Below, one piece after another: positions 17,848-25,715 of a stretch of 41,798 bases of DNA. The notes under the pieces are model-generated. The model was not told where the DNA came from and ran no database searches. It saw only the letters and a program-made list of their open reading frames with translations. The stretch is from Paenibacillus xylanilyticus. Lineage in GTDB: Bacteria; Bacillota; Bacilli; Paenibacillales; Paenibacillaceae. Every line of letters starts with the position of its first letter. Position 1 is the stretch's first letter. The DNA is taken from positions 1-41,798 of the forward strand of contig NZ_JABMCB010000153.1 of the NCBI RefSeq assembly GCF_013359935.1, written 5' to 3'. Made by a program: the position numbers and the translations under genes.

Positions 17848-18708
17848 CTAGTGATGGCCGCGCAGCTTGGGACTGAGTATGCGATTCAATCCGTCTCCGA
17901 TCAGATAAAATGCCAGCACGGTAATCACAATGGTCAAGCCGGAGAAGGTAGAGATCCACCAGCCGGAAGTCAGATAGGCACGTCCGTTGAAAACAATCTG
18001 TCCCCAGCTGACCACGTTGGGATCGCCCAATCCAAGGAAACTGAGACCTGCCTCGGTTAGAATGGCACCGGAGATGTTCATGGTGGTGTTGGCGATAATC
18101 GGGAAAATGCCATTGGGAATGATATGTTTGAATAAAATGCGAATGCGGCTCTCACCAATGGCTGTTGAGCTAAGTACGAAGGTTCGTTCACGCAGTGACA
18201 TTGCCTGTGCACGCATGAGCCTGGCATTACCCACCCAACTGGTTAAGCCGATAATCAGCATGACATTCAGCATGCTGCTGCCAAACAGGGCAATGACGAG
18301 AAGTATGAGGAAGAAGGTAGGCATGATGAGAAAAATATTGTTGACCTCGGTGAGCACTTTGTCCAATGGTCCACGATAAAATCCGGCGATACCGCCGAGC
18401 AGGGTACCGATGACCCCGGAGATCAGAGCAGCTACTACGCCAATGAGCAGTGAAGTCCTTGCACCGTAGATAATCATGCTGAATACGTCACGCCCCAGTC
18501 CATCAGTACCGAGCAGATGCACGGCCCCAGGGGGAGCTGTCAGTTCTTCACCAAGTGCATATGGGTCATGCGTAGCTATAAGTGGAGCAAAGATGGCGAC
18601 CAACACCAGCAAGGCCAGAATGCCGAGACCTATTTTTAGTGGAAGAATGCCATTGACTGTATGAACCATCCGTTTGAAGGAGCTTTGTGTGGTTATTGTC
18701 GTTTCCAT
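17848..18708 (-). CDS. Peptide ABC transporter permease (OppC/DppC type)
   Basis: 286 residues with an N-terminal transmembrane helix (IGLGILALLVLVAIFAPLIA), an extracytoplasmic loop beginning HDPYALGEEL, and the binding-protein-dependent permease domain. The GTDGLGRDVFSMIIYGAR segment and the EAA-type loop (SSTAIGESRIRILFKHIIPN) are typical of OppC/DppC. AAGGAGG precedes the ATG by nine bases. The gap to the preceding permease is 14 bases. Confidence 0.93.
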   Translation of the reverse strand: METTITTQSSFKRMVHTVNGILPLKIGLGILALLVLVAIFAPLIATHDPYALGEELTAPPGAVHLLGTDGLGRDVFSMIIYGARTSLLIGVVAALISGVIGTLLGGIAGFYRGPLDKVLTEVNNIFLIMPTFFLILLVIALFGSSMLNVMLIIGLTSWVGNARLMRAQAMSLRERTFVLSSTAIGESRIRILFKHIIPNGIFPIIANTTMNISGAILTEAGLSFLGLGDPNVVSWGQIVFNGRAYLTSGWWISTFSGLTIVITVLAFYLIGDGLNRILSPKLRGHH

Positions 18709-18722
18709 GGGACATGGCCTCC

Positions 18723-19688
18723 TTACTTGTACCTGATCCTGGGATCGATAAATGCATAGAGCAGATCAACGATAATCATGGTGACGGCAACCGAGATGGA
18801 TAAGATGAGGTAGATGCCCATAAGCAGTGGGTAATCCCGGCTGCTGATTGCCTTGAGCATGAAGCTGCCCATGCCAGGCCAGCTGAAGACAATTTCGATG
18901 ATGGCTACACCCGTGAAGATATAGGCTAATGTAATCCCGAAAACAGTGATGGTAGGAAGTACAGCATTTTTGAAAACATATTTGCGGAATATCCGGCCTT
19001 CATTCATGCCGGTTGCCCGTAGTGTGGTTACAAAATCCTCTGACATGACCTGAAGTACGGAAGAGCGGGCAATTCTGAAAAAGTAGGGGGCGCTGATCAG
19101 AGTTAACGTCATTCCTGGCAGAATGAGATGTTTCATGACATCCATTACATGGACGAATCCCGTGTACCCGCCTCTCAGGTCAACCATGCCTGCGGTGGGA
19201 AGGATATTCAGCCATGAAGCGAAAATCATGATGAGCATCATGCCAAGCCAAAACCCTGGCATGGCATCGAAGAGATAGGATATGCCGTTCATGGCAGTAT
19301 CCAGTTTGGAGCCTGCGCGCCGGGCGCAGTAGATTCCCAGTGCTGTTCCGATAATAAGGGAGAGTATCGCCGTGGTGAGTGACAGCAGCAGGGTAGGTCC
19401 GATCCGTTCGCCAATCATCTCGGTGACGGGTCGATTATTGGAGATAGACTGTCCCAGATCTCCTTGAAGCAGGTTTTTGAAATACGTGAGCAGCTGCATG
19501 CCGACGGACTGGTCCAACCCGTACTTTTCGCGCAGAGCCTGCTCCATTGCCGGCGAAGGGTTATCCCGGCCTGACAAAATGCTGACGGGGTCTCCAGGCG
19601 CGAGATGGATAAGCAAAAAGCTAAACACTATGGCCACGATGACAGTCAGCGTTCCGGTGACCGCTCGCCTTGCGATATATCTGCCCAC
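18723..19688 (-). CDS. Peptide ABC transporter permease (OppB/DppB type)
   Basis: 321 residues, first gene of the importer unit. The N-terminal helix (TGTLTVIVAIVFSFLLIHLAPGDP) and the family-typical LREKYGLDQS and FRIARSSVLQVMSEDFVTTLRATG segments identify OppB/DppB. I place the start at the GTG at 19688, six bases after GGAGGG; an open frame extends upstream to 19874 but runs through the operator-like site at 19802-19827 and lacks a ribosome binding site. The leader is therefore about 110 bases long. Confidence 0.92.
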   Translation of the reverse strand: MGRYIARRAVTGTLTVIVAIVFSFLLIHLAPGDPVSILSGRDNPSPAMEQALREKYGLDQSVGMQLLTYFKNLLQGDLGQSISNNRPVTEMIGERIGPTLLLSLTTAILSLIIGTALGIYCARRAGSKLDTAMNGISYLFDAMPGFWLGMMLIMIFASWLNILPTAGMVDLRGGYTGFVHVMDVMKHLILPGMTLTLISAPYFFRIARSSVLQVMSEDFVTTLRATGMNEGRIFRKYVFKNAVLPTITVFGITLAYIFTGVAIIEIVFSWPGMGSFMLKAISSRDYPLLMGIYLILSISVAVTMIIVDLLYAFIDPRIRYK

Positions 19689-19801
19689 ACGCTTCCCTCC
19701 TGATTTACGGTCCGGAACGCCGTTTATGCGGGCATACTCTGCGTGGAGAGTGAGCATTAGTGCGTTCCGTCTTCCGGTGAGATTTAGCTTGAAATTGTTT
19801 C

Positions 19802-19835
19802 TTTCCGTAATACGGAAAACTTTTCCGAAAATATA
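19802..19835 (-). promoter_or_regulatory. IclR-type operator and -10 of the peptide importer unit
   Basis: 19802-19827 contains the palindrome TTTCCGTAATACGGAAA followed after three bases by a third half-site, TTTCCG. On the minus strand a TATATT -10 candidate (19830-19835) lies just upstream. No convincing -35 is seen, as for an activated promoter. The site matches the one before rocD at 22 of 26 positions. Confidence 0.65.
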
Positions 19836-20110
19836 ACAAGCAATAAGTCGGGTCGCTCTTGACAGGGTTACCAAGTGATAGAGTGTGATCAGGCTGATAT
19901 TTTTCTTACATCATAAAAGAGAAGTTATTCGGTGTCAATTAGAATAACATATGAGTGACGCAAAATCTTTTATTCACCCTAAAATGTTCGGAGTTTTATA
20001 ATTAAATCACTTATTGTGTCATATTAATGTACATTAATAGCTGAAGTAATACATTTTTACCATGAATACTGTCAACATGAGTCGTATTATGAAGTCTGTA
20101 CGATATGAAA
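19836..20110. other. AT-rich non-coding stretch between the importer operon and the M20 gene
   Basis: Together with 19689-19835 this makes a gap of over 400 bases. Apart from the operator/-10 and a seven-base inverted repeat GTTATTC (19924-19930) / GAATAAC (19942-19948), I see no gene or RNA. On the minus strand that hairpin is followed by TTCTCTTTTATG and could be a weak terminator for the M20 gene. Confidence 0.4.
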
Positions 20111-21748
20111 CTATACCGCTTGTGTAGAAGCTCCGGCTGCAAGCGCCATGGTAATGCAGGTGGAGAGCAAATCAGGCATCGTAACAAAGGCATAGTGCAC
20201 ATTCAGACGTTCAGTCCATTTGTGCGCATCCTTGCCGTAAGGACCCAAATTCATGACAGGTATGGCGAGCTGCTCCATTTCGTTCAGCGGAATGGAATAA
20301 CCCTTGTTCCACAGCGGCATGTTGTCTGCCAGGCGGTCATGTGAAATTGTGCCTGAAGTGGAGCCTACATAACTCAGATCAGTCATGGCGCTATGAAAGT
20401 TGGCATGATGAAGCTCGAACTGATGGTGTGCCAGAGCATACTCGGACAGGCTGTTGCATATTTCAGTCACTATCTGGGACTGGTACGAGCTGTTTGGCGG
20501 GTAGTAAGGCGGCGCGAAAAACAGCACGATCATGGGAGACAGAGCCTTGCACAGAAGAGATAGAGCATCAACAACGGCTGAGGTATTACCGCGGTCATCC
20601 GCTTCAGGGTTGCGATGAAGTGCCTCCTGGATGACGGCTGTTACCTGCTCTTCACCATAGGTTTGATGGGCATAACGGAGCAGCTCTTCATACGTCATCA
20701 CCTTTACCTGAATGTTTGTCTCCTCTGAGGAATCACCAAGGTAGGCGGATGCGCGTGCATGGTATTTCTGTTCAATACGGGCAGCGGCGCGGCGCGCCAC
20801 ATCCAGCAGGGGTTCGATCAGTTGATCCACCGATTTCTCCAGCAGCAGAAGGTTGCTCATGGTCACAGCACGATAGGGGATCGTTACCGAATAGGCATTC
20901 ATCATGCTGTGTTGAATCAGGTTGGTTGGAGGCGGAGTGGATTGCCCCTCAACATGTTCGCAGAAGGTGGTGTCCATCTCCAGCTCGGCTGTAATTTCGG
21001 CAGCCATGTAGTTGCCATTGAGACCTTTAAATGGATAAACGACATGGGTTTCTTTGCCGTAACACAAAAATCCGGGCAGTGCTTTGCCGATCGAGCCTTT
21101 CTCCAGATATCGTCCGCTTTCATCACCATCCCCGAAATGGGATTCCGAATTAATCAGCAGTGCGTATTCCAGGCCGTGGCGTTTGGCAAGTTCGAGCAAT
21201 ACAGGAATGGAGGCGCGCATGCCAACAGAATTAACCTCCTCATCGGGGACTGCAAGCAGCAGCAGATTGCCGTCAAATTCTCCGTGACAAGCTCGTTCGA
21301 TCATGGACATCTGGAGGGCGAGACCGCACTTCATGTCCATTACACCACGTCCAAAGATCCAATCATCCGTCTCAATATCGGCCCGGACTTTCTCCGGCAG
21401 ACGCTCCTTGTTGCTGTGGAAAAGTTCTGTCAGTTTCTCCACATTGAAGGCATAAGGCTTCCAGTCTCCGTAACAATCCACCTCTACCACGTCGAAATGG
21501 CTGAGTACAATAATCGTTCGTGCAGTGGGTATTTGGCTTTTGACCAAAGCGGTTACGAGTGTGCGGCCATCTCCAGTGGGATGGGATTGAAGATATTCGG
21601 GATGCTGTCTGTAATAATCGAGCTCGCTTAGTTGTTGTGTGATAAAAAGAGGAAATTCAGCCTCGGCTTCCGATTCGCTGATGCTCGGGATGCGGATCAG
21701 ATCGCTTAGCAATGCGGCGATTTGTTGTGGAGTAGACCATTTTTTCAT
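20111..21748 (-). CDS. RocB-like M20-family metallohydrolase
   Basis: 545 residues, close to B. subtilis RocB (about 566), a protein of unknown exact activity encoded with arginine-degradation genes. The M20 dinuclear zinc site is visible: H84/D86 in LSHFDVV, D138 in GRGVMDMK, the E170-E171 pair in VPDEEV. The family usually hydrolyses peptide or N-acyl amide bonds. It follows the ornithine aminotransferase gene by 62 bases and should be co-transcribed, suggesting it releases arginine or ornithine from an imported precursor (inference). ATG at 21748 with GAGG eight bases upstream; a GTG at 21757 overlaps that site. Confidence 0.88.
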   Translation of the reverse strand: MKKWSTPQQIAALLSDLIRIPSISESEAEAEFPLFITQQLSELDYYRQHPEYLQSHPTGDGRTLVTALVKSQIPTARTIIVLSHFDVVEVDCYGDWKPYAFNVEKLTELFHSNKERLPEKVRADIETDDWIFGRGVMDMKCGLALQMSMIERACHGEFDGNLLLLAVPDEEVNSVGMRASIPVLLELAKRHGLEYALLINSESHFGDGDESGRYLEKGSIGKALPGFLCYGKETHVVYPFKGLNGNYMAAEITAELEMDTTFCEHVEGQSTPPPTNLIQHSMMNAYSVTIPYRAVTMSNLLLLEKSVDQLIEPLLDVARRAAARIEQKYHARASAYLGDSSEETNIQVKVMTYEELLRYAHQTYGEEQVTAVIQEALHRNPEADDRGNTSAVVDALSLLCKALSPMIVLFFAPPYYPPNSSYQSQIVTEICNSLSEYALAHHQFELHHANFHSAMTDLSYVGSTSGTISHDRLADNMPLWNKGYSIPLNEMEQLAIPVMNLGPYGKDAHKWTERLNVHYAFVTMPDLLSTCITMALAAGASTQAV

Positions 21749-21810
21749 AGGGAACACCTCTTCTTATGGAATGATGGTGCAGATGAGTCGCAAGAAAACG
21801 TGTGCTCTGG

Positions 21811-23007
21811 TTATAGACTGGCAAAAACATCGATGATGGCATCTGCAGCCCAGTGCAGGTCTTCTTCGGAAATTATGAGTGGGGGTGCCAGGCGGATAAC
21901 ATGCTCGTGTGTTTCCTTGCAGAGCAGTCCAGCGTGCTGCAGCTTCTCACATACAGGTCTTGCCGGACAGCTCAGCTCAATGGCGATGAATAATCCCCTT
22001 CCGCGGATGTCAATAATCATCGGATGGTTAATGGCCTTTAACCTGGACAGGAGTTGCTCGCCCAACCGAAGAGAGCGCTCAGCCAGTTTTTCACCTTCAG
22101 TCACCTGAAGTGCGGCTATGGCTACGGCGCAAGCCAGCGGGTTGCCGCCGAAGGTGGAACCGTGGGAGCCGGGCTCGAACAGACCGAGAATACTGCGATC
22201 TGCAGCGACAGCAGACACAGGGAGTACACCGCCGCCCAATGCCTTGCCCATCAGGTACATATCTGGGACAACTGCTTCCCAATCACAGGCAAAGGGTTTA
22301 CCGGTTCGGCCAAATCCGGTTTGGATCTCGTCAGCAATGAGCAGTAGATGATGCTGACGACAGAGCGCCGCCGCTTGCTGCAGATACCCATCCGGTGGGA
22401 TGACAATGCCAGCTTCACCCTGGATCGGTTCAACGAGAAATGCTGCTGTGTTTGCTGTGATGGCCTGCTCCAAAGCTCGAATATCACCGTAAGGAATAAT
22501 GGTAAAGCCCGGTGTAAATGGACCAAAATCCTCCCGATAGGAAGGTTCGGAGGAGAATGATGTTACCGTAAGGGTCCTCCCGTGAAAATTGCCGGAACAG
22601 ACAATAATCTCGGCCTGCCCTTGAGGAATTCCTTTTACCCGGTAACCCCAGCGCCGTGCCGCTTTGATGGCAGTCTCTACAGCTTCGACACCTGTATTCA
22701 TGGGCAAAATCATATTTTTGCCGGTGTACTGGGTCAGCTTCTCCAGTAATTCGGCTAAAGGTTCATTGTAGAAGGCGCGCGAGGTGAGTGTGACCTTGGC
22801 GGATTGCTTATGCAGTGCTGCGATGATGTGGGGATGACGATGCCCTTGATTCAAGGCGGAGTATCCGCTAAGCATATCCATATAACGCTTGCCGTCCGGA
22901 TCCTCGACCCAGACGCCTTCTGCTTGGGCGATTACAATGGGAAGGGGGTGGTAATTGTGTGCTCCCAAGCGTTCTGTCTGTTCAATGGTGGTCTGTACGT
23001 TATTCAT
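21811..23007 (-). CDS. rocD: Ornithine aminotransferase (first paralogue)
   Basis: Transfers the delta-amino group of ornithine to 2-oxoglutarate, giving glutamate-5-semialdehyde. 398 residues, class III PLP aminotransferase. The PLP aspartate is D226 in [13 protein letters not shown] and the Schiff-base lysine is K255 in LMGKALGGG; the substrate-side motif CSGNFHGRT is also present. GAGGG precedes the ATG. It sits directly behind the IclR gene with its own operator-bearing promoter, and before the RocB-like gene. A closely similar paralogue lies at 38990-40183, collinear without gaps over at least the first 260 residues. Confidence 0.94.
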   Translation of the reverse strand: MNNVQTTIEQTERLGAHNYHPLPIVIAQAEGVWVEDPDGKRYMDMLSGYSALNQGHRHPHIIAALHKQSAKVTLTSRAFYNEPLAELLEKLTQYTGKNMILPMNTGVEAVETAIKAARRWGYRVKGIPQGQAEIIVCSGNFHGRTLTVTSFSSEPSYREDFGPFTPGFTIIPYGDIRALEQAITANTAAFLVEPIQGEAGIVIPPDGYLQQAAALCRQHHLLLIADEIQTGFGRTGKPFACDWEAVVPDMYLMGKALGGGVLPVSAVAADRSILGLFEPGSHGSTFGGNPLACAVAIAALQVTEGEKLAERSLRLGEQLLSRLKAINHPMIIDIRGRGLFIAIELSCPARPVCEKLQHAGLLCKETHEHVIRLAPPLIISEEDLHWAADAIIDVFASL

Positions 23008-23035
23008 CGAATCCCTCTTTTCATGTCAAGTGGAA

Positions 23036-23067
23036 TTTCCGTAATGCGGAAAGTGTTTCCGATTATA
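23036..23067 (-). promoter_or_regulatory. IclR-type operator and -10 of rocD
   Basis: 23036-23061 carries TTTCCGTAATGCGGAAA, then three bases, then TTTCCG. A perfect -10, TATAAT on the minus strand (23062-23067), abuts it, with TTATTG 17 bases further upstream as a poor -35. A protein bound here would cover the transcription start. The neighbouring IclR protein is the obvious candidate (inference). Confidence 0.7.
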
Positions 23068-23234
23068 GTGACAGAGATGATGGACAATAAAGCTTCAGGA
23101 AGGCGGATCAGTGTGTGTAACTGGAGTGCTGGTTGAATATCTTGATGTAGGGTTGAGTGAAGTGGTCATGATGTAAGGGGCTGAATCGTTGAATGTGAAG
23201 AGACAGACTTCTTGAAAATGAGACCCGGTACAGG

Positions 23235-23264
23235 CCGGATCAGGCGGGCTATCCGCCAATCCGG
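23235..23264 (-). terminator. GC-rich hairpin spanning the iclR stop codon
   Basis: CCGGAT/ATCCGG enclosing GGCGG/CCGCC, with the TAG stop of the IclR gene in the loop. No U-run follows on the minus strand, so it may be a weak terminator or an mRNA 3'-end stabiliser separating iclR from rocD. Confidence 0.4.
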
Positions 23265-23983
23265 TTGGATATTTCAAGCGCCGCATGGGTGACCAGCTTG
23301 CCAAGAAAGGCAACCCGTTCATCCGTGAGCTGGTAACTGACAACACCAATGCCAATGGCTCCCTCTACTTTGCGGCCGAATCCCATAATGGGGGAGGAGA
23401 TGGCCACGGTCCCTTCGGTAAGTTCCGCATAACTGACACAATAGCCGGCCTGCTTAATCGAGGGTAATGTCTGCAACAGCTCATTGCGCTTGTTGGTGTC
23501 ATCGATGAGTCGAATGAGAATGGCCTCAGCTTCTCTGGGGTCCATGCTGGCAAGCATGGCCTTGTTGGGTGCGCCGATATGCATGGCGATGCGCTCGCCC
23601 AGGTTTTCTACCACGCGAAGCTTGGTTTGGCTCTCTACTTTGTCCACGCCCATGGAGTAGAGCCCGTAAGGCATGCTCAGAAATACAGTTTCTTTAACTT
23701 CATCGGCCAATTGTTCCATGATGGGTCTCGCAGCAAGGCGCATATCGGATTCCTCCAACTGCTGCAGGCCGACTTCCATCCAGCGTGACCCGGTTTTGTA
23801 GCGCTTGGTATCCGGAATCTGCGTGACAAGTCCGTGTTCCATCATGGAGCTGATGAGCCGGTGGGTGGTGCTTAGAGGCAAGCCTACACGTTCTGAGATG
23901 TCTGATATGGCCCAGCCGGAGCGGGTGTTTCCGGATAACAGAAGCTGAACAATATGCATTGCGCGATCAATGGATTGAACCAA
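23249..23983 (-). CDS. IclR-family transcriptional regulator
   Basis: 244 residues: an N-terminal winged helix-turn-helix (ISDISERVGLPLSTTHRLISSMMEHGLV, about 27-54) and a C-terminal IclR ligand-binding domain (from about 75; family-typical GERIAMHIGAPNKAMLA and GYCVSYAELTEGTVAISSPI). The start is a TTG at 23983 with GAGGG six bases upstream; the sequence MVQSIDRAMHIVQLLL fits the family start. It likely governs the rocD-RocB-importer genes through the paired TTTCCG sites. Its own promoter (24037-24065) is a perfect consensus overlapped by a long palindrome. Confidence 0.92.
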   Translation of the reverse strand: MVQSIDRAMHIVQLLLSGNTRSGWAISDISERVGLPLSTTHRLISSMMEHGLVTQIPDTKRYKTGSRWMEVGLQQLEESDMRLAARPIMEQLADEVKETVFLSMPYGLYSMGVDKVESQTKLRVVENLGERIAMHIGAPNKAMLASMDPREAEAILIRLIDDTNKRNELLQTLPSIKQAGYCVSYAELTEGTVAISSPIMGFGRKVEGAIGIGVVSYQLTDERVAFLGKLVTHAALEISNRIGG

Positions 23984-24036
23984 CGAAATCCCTCATTTGT
24001 TAAGCTGCTAACAGGTAGAAGCTGGTGTTTTTTTAG

Positions 24037-24081
24037 ATTATAGGGGGAGGGAATATGCTTGTCAACAAACATATTCCCTCC
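24037..24081 (-). promoter_or_regulatory. Consensus sigmaA promoter of iclR overlapped by a 17-base inverted repeat
   Basis: On the minus strand TTGACA (24060-24065) and TATAAT (24037-24042) are both perfect and spaced by 17 bases. An inverted repeat with arms 24046-24062 and 24065-24081 (17 bases each, one mismatch, two-base centre) covers the -35 and the spacer. Such placement fits a repressor operator; it shows no resemblance to the TTTCCG operators. Confidence 0.75.
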
Positions 24082-24156
24082 TGTGTTAATATATATGCCA
24101 TCGAGATTACAATAAGCACTTCATTTTTTATTGAAAAATCTAACTTTTCATTTCAT

Positions 24157-24179
24157 ACATGCTGCATTTTGCAGCATGT
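24157..24179. repeat. Stem-loop after the DUF4261 gene
   Basis: ACATGCTGCA / TGCAGCATGT, a ten-base perfect stem with loop ttt, 17 bases beyond the stop codon of the minus-strand DUF4261 gene. No U-run follows in either direction, so a terminator role is uncertain. Confidence 0.5.
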
Positions 24180-24195
24180 AATTCAAACGGCTCAA

Positions 24196-24996
24196 CTAAA
24201 ATCCAATCTTCAAACTGGTTCCTTCAGCAGCTATTCCCTTGGACCGGGTGATCGGGAGCTTCTGCTCGGCTGTAAATCCGAGAGTCTCTCCGTCATGCAA
24301 AGTGACATCATTTTCAATCACGTAAGTCATGGCCATGAACATCATTTCAAAAACATCGCTTAACGGGTTGGCTGAATGTATGATCTCGATCTCTTCTTTT
24401 CCGAAGTTTCGCAATCCATGCGTATAGGCTGAAGCGCCTTCAGGACTCTGGTACATACCGATAAAAATCCAAAGGGAGACCGGCAGCTCATCCTGCTTGA
24501 GACTGTGACTCGTCTCCACATATTGACGTGCCTCGACAACGAGCGGCGCCAAATATATGGCGAGTGCGTGGTCAAGCTGCAACAGGGCGCTCGCTGTCTT
24601 GGTAAACAGGATATGTCCCTGGATGGCATCCGCTGCGTTCAGAACAGAAACGATAATCTGTGACTGATGCCTGGAAGTAACTTGCTCCGCTTCACGCCAC
24701 AATATATTTAATTTGGCATTCTCCTCCACTTCGTGGTTGGGGACAGGGGCACCGATATGAGCACATACCACCTGCATTCCATCTACCTCAAAGAAAAGAT
24801 TGCCCTCTTCCGAATTCTCATCGATATGAATATCCCAATCATTCTTCATCGTTTGGATGAAGCGATCAAAATCACAGTCATCCTGTTCCAATAGTATAAA
24901 ACCAACAATGGTTTCACTATGCGAAGAAGATTCCACGGCTCCGCCTGCGGGTACAGGTTCCTTTTTGCGACGCCGAAGCTTGTCAAACAGTCCCAT
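24196..24996 (-). CDS. DUF4261-like protein of unknown function
   Basis: 266 residues, cytoplasmic, no membrane segment. A short basic N-terminus (MGLFDKLRRRKKE) precedes a domain that I place with moderate confidence in the DUF4261 group, from motifs such as VVCAHIGAPVPNHEVEENA, the central HQSQIIVSV and the C-terminal HDGETLGFTAEQKL. No catalytic motif is evident. ATG at 24996 with AAAGGAG eight bases upstream. It stands alone between the IclR promoter and the DUF1304 gene. Confidence 0.7.
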   Translation of the reverse strand: MGLFDKLRRRKKEPVPAGGAVESSSHSETIVGFILLEQDDCDFDRFIQTMKNDWDIHIDENSEEGNLFFEVDGMQVVCAHIGAPVPNHEVEENAKLNILWREAEQVTSRHQSQIIVSVLNAADAIQGHILFTKTASALLQLDHALAIYLAPLVVEARQYVETSHSLKQDELPVSLWIFIGMYQSPEGASAYTHGLRNFGKEEIEIIHSANPLSDVFEMMFMAMTYVIENDVTLHDGETLGFTAEQKLPITRSKGIAAEGTSLKIGF

Positions 24997-25116
24997 GAGA
25001 CGTTCTCCTTTCCAGATCAATCACGGTGATTGGCATGACTTGTTGCCACTATTACCTTACCATACCATGCTTGGTTTGTAATGAATCAGGGCGGCGAGCT
25101 GCCAAGCATGCGGTGA

Positions 25117-25482
25117 TTAAAGGAAAAGGACCAAGAGCAGTGCGATAATCGCAGGCAATCCCTGTTTGACGATAATAGACCGCGAAGCTGTCGCCCCTCC
25201 ATATAGGGCTGCAATGATTACGCAAGCCAGGAAGAAGATCTGAATGTGCTGACTAACAATGGGGTCGGGGTACAACAGCCCCCAGATTAGCCCCGCCGCG
25301 AGAAATCCATTGTATAGCCCCTGATTGGCAGCCAGAGACTTGGTCGATTCTGCTAATTCAGGAGTGAGACCGAAGGTTTTCATTGTGCGTGGGCGGGTCC
25401 ACATAAACATTTCCATCACCAGGATATAGATGTGTTCAATGGCTACGAGAGCTACAAAAATTGCACCAATCAATGGGAACAC
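25117..25482 (-). CDS. DUF1304 integral membrane protein
   Basis: 121 residues, four predicted transmembrane helices. The first carries the family-typical VALVAIEHIYILVMEMF, followed by the short polar loop WTRPRTMKTFG and NQGLYNGFLAAGL. Function of DUF1304 is not established. The start is uncertain: a GTG at 25482 with a poor ribosome binding site, or a TTG at 25473 behind AGGTG. It is divergent from the MFS gene across a 233-base AT-rich region. Confidence 0.85.
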   Translation of the reverse strand: MFPLIGAIFVALVAIEHIYILVMEMFMWTRPRTMKTFGLTPELAESTKSLAANQGLYNGFLAAGLIWGLLYPDPIVSQHIQIFFLACVIIAALYGGATASRSIIVKQGLPAIIALLLVLFL

Positions 25483-25620
25483 CTAGCTTTCTTTTATGTA
25501 TTTTAGTTCATTGCCTTCTCAGTATAAATGTTCGTAACGAGAACTAAAAGTGTGAATTTAATTTTGCACAAATTAATTGTGTGATTAAATATATCCAAAG
25601 TGGACAATCTGATAAACTTG

Positions 25621-25649
25621 TTGCTTATAAACAAACATTATTATATATT
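25621..25649 (+). promoter_or_regulatory. Promoter of the MFS transporter gene
   Basis: TTGCTT (25621-25626), 17 bases, TATATT (25644-25649), in an AT-rich stretch with repeated ATAAACAAACA motifs (25627 and 25654 onward). Transcription would start near 25656, about 60 bases before the TTG start codon. Confidence 0.6.
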
Positions 25650-25715
25650 GTCTATAAATAAACAAACAAAATTAAATTTAATTATGTTTGGCGAAATTTG
25701 AAGGAGGAGTTAAAG

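Noticed and set aside
20759..21631. 290-codon plus-strand open frame opposite the RocB-like gene
   Set aside because: The minus-strand frame carries the complete M20 metal site; the plus-strand product has no motif and no ribosome binding site.
24157..24179. Ten-base stem-loop as an intrinsic terminator
   Set aside because: No U-run follows on either strand, so it is reported only as a stem-loop.
25654..25676. ATAAACAAACA repeats before the MFS gene as a CRISPR or operator array
   Set aside because: Only two short AT-rich copies, without spacers or regular period; consistent with an AT-rich promoter region.
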